From the NCBI GenBank assembly GCA_035271065.1, contig DATESB010000061.1, positions 1 to 16,859 of the forward strand: DNA of 16,859 nt. The letters are read 5' to 3'. Numbering within the stretch: position 1 is the stretch's first letter; the number at the start of each line of letters is the position of its first letter. The DNA comes from JAAYYM01 sp035271065. Lineage in GTDB: Bacteria > Bacillota > Clostridia > Lachnospirales > Lachnospiraceae. The translations under genes and the position numbers were made by a program. Below the pieces are notes generated by a model. That model was not told where the DNA came from. It saw only the letters and a program-made list of their open reading frames with translations, and searched no databases. Of this stretch, positions 14,286 through 16,859 are shown piece after piece.

Positions 14286-16700
14286 ATGGCAGTACCTTAT
14301 AACCACAGAGAAGTGGAGCAAAAATGGACAAAAATCTGGGAAGAAAATCCCGTAAATGTAAATGACGGCAAAAAGCCAAAATATTATTGCCTCGATATGT
14401 TTCCGTATCCCTCGGGAAACGGCTTGCATGTAGGTCATTGGAGAGGATATGTAATCTCTGATGTATGGAGTCGTTATAAATTATTGAACGGTTACTATAT
14501 TATACATCCAATGGGCTGGGATGCGTTTGGGCTTCCGGCTGAGAATTATGCAATTAAAATGGGCGTTCATCCTGCAATTTCAACCGCAGAGAATGTATCC
14601 AATATCAAACGACAAATCAATCAGATTGCCGCATTATACGATTGGGACAGAGAAGTCAACACGACAGATCCCAACTTCTATAAATGGACCCAATGGATTT
14701 TCGTGAAAATGTTTAAAGAAGGATTGGCATATGAAAAAGAAATGCCTATCAACTGGTGCCCTTCCTGTAAGACAGGACTTGCCAATGAAGAAGTAGTAGA
14801 CGGCAAGTGCGAGCGTTGCGGTTCAGAAGTAACCAAGAAAAATCTGAAACAATGGATGCTCAAAATTACAAAATATGCAGACAGATTATTAGATGATTTA
14901 GATAAACTGGATTGGCCTGAAAAGGTTAAGAAAATGCAGACAGAATGGATTGGCAAATCCTATGGTGCAGAAGTAGACTTCAAAGTTGACGGAACAGATG
15001 ATGTCATCACCGTGTACACAACACGTCCCGACACCTTGTACGGAGCAACCTTCATGGTACTTGCACCGGAGCATGCCCTTGCATTCAAACTCGGCACACC
15101 AAAGACACAGGCAGCCGTAGATAAATATATCTATGACTCCTCGATGAAATCAAACGTAGACAGATTACAGGATAAAGAGAAGACCGGTGTATTTACGGGT
15201 TCTTATGCAATCAACCCATTAAACGGAGCAAAGACACCTATCTGGCTTTCTGACTATGTATTAGCTGATTATGGTACAGGAGCCATCATGTGTGTACCTG
15301 CACACGATGACCGTGACTTTGAGTTTGCAACAAAGTTTGGCATCCCTATCGTTCAGGTTATTGCAAAAGACGGCAAAGAAATCGAGAATATGACCGAAGC
15401 CTATACAGAAGCAGCAGGCACCATGATTAATTCCGGCGAATGGAACGGCATGGAATCGTCAATACTCAAAAAAGAAGCCCCTGCCATGATAGAAGCCAGA
15501 GGACTCGGCAAGAAAACAACAAATTACAAATTACGCGACTGGGTATTCTCCAGACAGCGTTATTGGGGAGAACCTATTCCAATCGTACATTGCCCCGACT
15601 GCGGCTGCGTACCCGTACCGGAAGCAGAGTTGCCATTATTATTACCTGAAGTAGAAAAATACCAGCCAACCGGAACAGGAGAGTCACCGCTTGCAGACAT
15701 CACAGAGTGGGTTAATACAACATGCCCTACATGCGGCAAACCTGCAAAACGCGAGACCAATACCATGCCACAATGGGCAGGTTCCTCATGGTATTTCTTA
15801 CGCTACGTAGACAGCCACAACGACAAAGAACTCGTCAACAGAGAAGCAGCAGATGCACTGTTGCCCGTTGACATGTACATCGGCGGCGTAGAACACGCAG
15901 TATTACACTTACTATACTCCAGATTCTATACTAAGTTCCTATGTGACATCGGTGTAATAGATTTTGACGAGCCCTTCAACAAACTCTTCAACCAAGGCAT
16001 GATTACCGGTAAAAACGGCGTCAAAATGAGTAAATCCAAAGGAAACGTAATCTCCCCTGATGACCTTGTACGCGATTACGGCTGCGATTCCCTACGCCTC
16101 TATGAACTCTTTGTAGGCCCACCTGAACTGGATTCCGAATGGGACGACCGCGGAATCGACGGCGTATACCGCTTCCTAAACCGCTTTTGGAAGTTAGTCC
16201 TCGACAACAAAGATAAATCCGTCGAGCCAACACCGGAAATGCTCAAAGAACGCAACAAATTAATCTTTGACATCACCCAAAGACTCAACAACTTCAGCCT
16301 AAACACAGTAGTATCCGGCTTCATGGAATACAACAACAAATTCATAGAAATGTCTAAAACAAACGGTATTGACAAGGAAACCCTAGAGACTTTTGTTACC
16401 TTATTAGCCCCATTCACCCCACACATAGCCGAAGAATTATGGAGTGAATTAGGTCATACAACTTCAGTCTTTACAAACAAATGGCCCGAAGCCGACATCG
16501 CCGCAATGCAAGACAACGAAAAAGAAGTAGCCGTCCAAATCAACGGCAAAACCAAAGTAGTAGTCAAAGTTCCCGTAGACATTGCACAAGCAGAAGCTAT
16601 TACCCTAGGCAAAACAGCCCTAGCAGATAAATTATCCGGCACAATTGTAAAAGAAATTTACGTTCCCGGACGTATCATCAACATTGTAGTAAAACCATAA
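14286..16700 (+). CDS. leuS: Leucyl-tRNA synthetase
   Basis: The product is 804 residues, the standard bacterial LeuRS length. It charges tRNA-Leu and edits mischarged products. Class I signatures are present: the HIGH motif as HVGH (48-51) in PSGNGLHVGHWRGY, and KMSKS (580-584). A zinc-type cluster NWCPSCKTG...CERCGSEV follows the first catalytic segment, and a second pair CPDCGC...CPTCGKP lies before the tail of the catalytic domain. The CP1 editing domain contains the threonine-rich VYTTRPDTLYGATF and VPAHDDRDFEF with the key aspartate. The C-terminal anticodon-binding and LeuRS-specific domains are complete. ATG 14286 follows GGAGG. It appears monocistronic, with its own promoter. Codon use changes along the gene: the last third uses C-ending codons and CTA, CGC far more than the first third or the other genes here. 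Confidence 0.97.
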   Translation: MAVPYNHREVEQKWTKIWEENPVNVNDGKKPKYYCLDMFPYPSGNGLHVGHWRGYVISDVWSRYKLLNGYYIIHPMGWDAFGLPAENYAIKMGVHPAISTAENVSNIKRQINQIAALYDWDREVNTTDPNFYKWTQWIFVKMFKEGLAYEKEMPINWCPSCKTGLANEEVVDGKCERCGSEVTKKNLKQWMLKITKYADRLLDDLDKLDWPEKVKKMQTEWIGKSYGAEVDFKVDGTDDVITVYTTRPDTLYGATFMVLAPEHALAFKLGTPKTQAAVDKYIYDSSMKSNVDRLQDKEKTGVFTGSYAINPLNGAKTPIWLSDYVLADYGTGAIMCVPAHDDRDFEFATKFGIPIVQVIAKDGKEIENMTEAYTEAAGTMINSGEWNGMESSILKKEAPAMIEARGLGKKTTNYKLRDWVFSRQRYWGEPIPIVHCPDCGCVPVPEAELPLLLPEVEKYQPTGTGESPLADITEWVNTTCPTCGKPAKRETNTMPQWAGSSWYFLRYVDSHNDKELVNREAADALLPVDMYIGGVEHAVLHLLYSRFYTKFLCDIGVIDFDEPFNKLFNQGMITGKNGVKMSKSKGNVISPDDLVRDYGCDSLRLYELFVGPPELDSEWDDRGIDGVYRFLNRFWKLVLDNKDKSVEPTPEMLKERNKLIFDITQRLNNFSLNTVVSGFMEYNNKFIEMSKTNGIDKETLETFVTLLAPFTPHIAEELWSELGHTTSVFTNKWPEADIAAMQDNEKEVAVQINGKTKVVVKVPVDIAQAEAITLGKTALADKLSGTIVKEIYVPGRIINIVVKP

Positions 16701-16722
16701 CTGTAAATCAATTAAGCCAACA

Positions 16723-16799
16723 GCCCTGCAGGAATATGTTTCATGGAGCAGGGCGGAGTTGGGGTGGTGGGCGCGGAATGAAATATATTCCTGCAGGGC
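16723..16799. repeat. 77-base palindrome with 22-base arms and a G-rich loop
   Basis: The left arm (16723-16744) begins GCCCTGCAGGAATAT and the right arm (16778-16799) ends ATATTCCTGCAGGGC. The arms match over 22 positions with a single G-T wobble. The 33-base loop (16745-16777) is strongly G-rich with three runs of three or more G. The loop also holds GCAGGGCG (16748-16755), identical to the right-arm end (16793-16800), so the left GCCCTGC can pair with either copy. CCTGCAGG inside each arm is itself palindromic. Its size and shape resemble a dispersed intergenic palindromic repeat, but it could equally end the leuS transcript or regulate the next gene. No clear T run follows. Confidence 0.7.
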
Positions 16800-16825
16800 G
16801 TCCCCCTTAAACAGGAGAATAAAGT

Positions 16826-16859
16826 ATGAATTACTTCCCAGACCTAACCATCGTCTCGG
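16826..16859 (+). CDS. Start of an unidentified gene (3' truncated by the window)
   Basis: An ATG at 16826 follows AGGAG (16813-16817) at eight bases and opens a frame reading MNYFPDLTIVS to the window edge. Eleven residues are too few to identify a family. The codons are C-ending like the 3' part of leuS, which supports a real gene of the same compositional type. It lies 125 bases after leuS, with the large palindrome between. Confidence 0.55.
   Translation, partial: MNYFPDLTIVS

Noticed and set aside
14137..14355. Small plus-strand frame before leuS
   Set aside because: It begins inside the terminator region and runs out of frame into leuS; no ribosome site or family resemblance.
14160..14438. 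Open frame on the minus strand between the EF-G paralogue and leuS
   Set aside because: It overlaps a terminator, the leuS promoter and the leuS start, has no ribosome site, and its hydrophobic, Phe/Ile-rich sequence looks like translated AT-rich antisense.
16745..16777. G-quadruplex in the loop of the palindrome
   Set aside because: Only three runs of three or more G are present, so a standard three-layer quadruplex lacks its fourth run; a two-layer form is possible but weakly supported.

Overview
The window is a dense, core-metabolism stretch of a low-to-mid GC Firmicute. Protein sequence style, frequent AGGAGG-type ribosome sites, gene content (PilT and PilZ in a Clostridium-like setting, a divergent EF-G paralogue next to leuS) and codon use suggest a gut-type member of Clostridia, most likely Lachnospiraceae. 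This is an inference from the sequence alone. I see no tRNA or rRNA genes, no CRISPR array, no transposase and no phage genes.

Layout: (1) 1-3687, plus strand: the 3' end of pheS, then pheT and queA packed head to tail (phenylalanyl-tRNA charging and queuosine modification of tRNA). (2) 3677-4130: a small PilZ (c-di-GMP receptor) gene with its own promoter inside the queA end and a terminator behind it. (3) 4155-8260, plus: gpmI (phosphoglycerate mutase), a PilT-type retraction ATPase gene, and eno (enolase). gpmI and eno catalyse consecutive glycolytic steps but are split by pilT and a strong terminator. (4) 8281-11758, minus: an aromatic amino acid operon transcribed aroF-tyrA-aroA from a near-consensus promoter, with a perfect stem-loop between aroF and tyrA; it converges on eno with only 20 bases between stop codons. 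(5) 11759-12027: a 269-base divergent control region with the aroF promoter, direct and inverted repeats, and a likely promoter and leader hairpin for the next gene. (6) 12028-14121, plus: an EF-G paralogue whose GTPase motifs depart from canonical EF-G at several key positions while its translocation domain looks intact. (7) 14286-16700, plus: leuS, behind a strong terminator and its own promoter. (8) 16701-16859: a large palindrome with a G-rich loop, then the first codons of an unidentified gene.

The points most worth following are the EF-G paralogue with altered catalytic motifs, the 77-base palindrome after leuS with two competing pairings, the sharp shift in codon use inside leuS, the 18-residue insertion next to the active-site loop of enolase, and the repeats in the divergent aroF / EF-G control region. 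Nothing here amounts to a clearly new multi-gene system; most of the window is ordinary housekeeping DNA.
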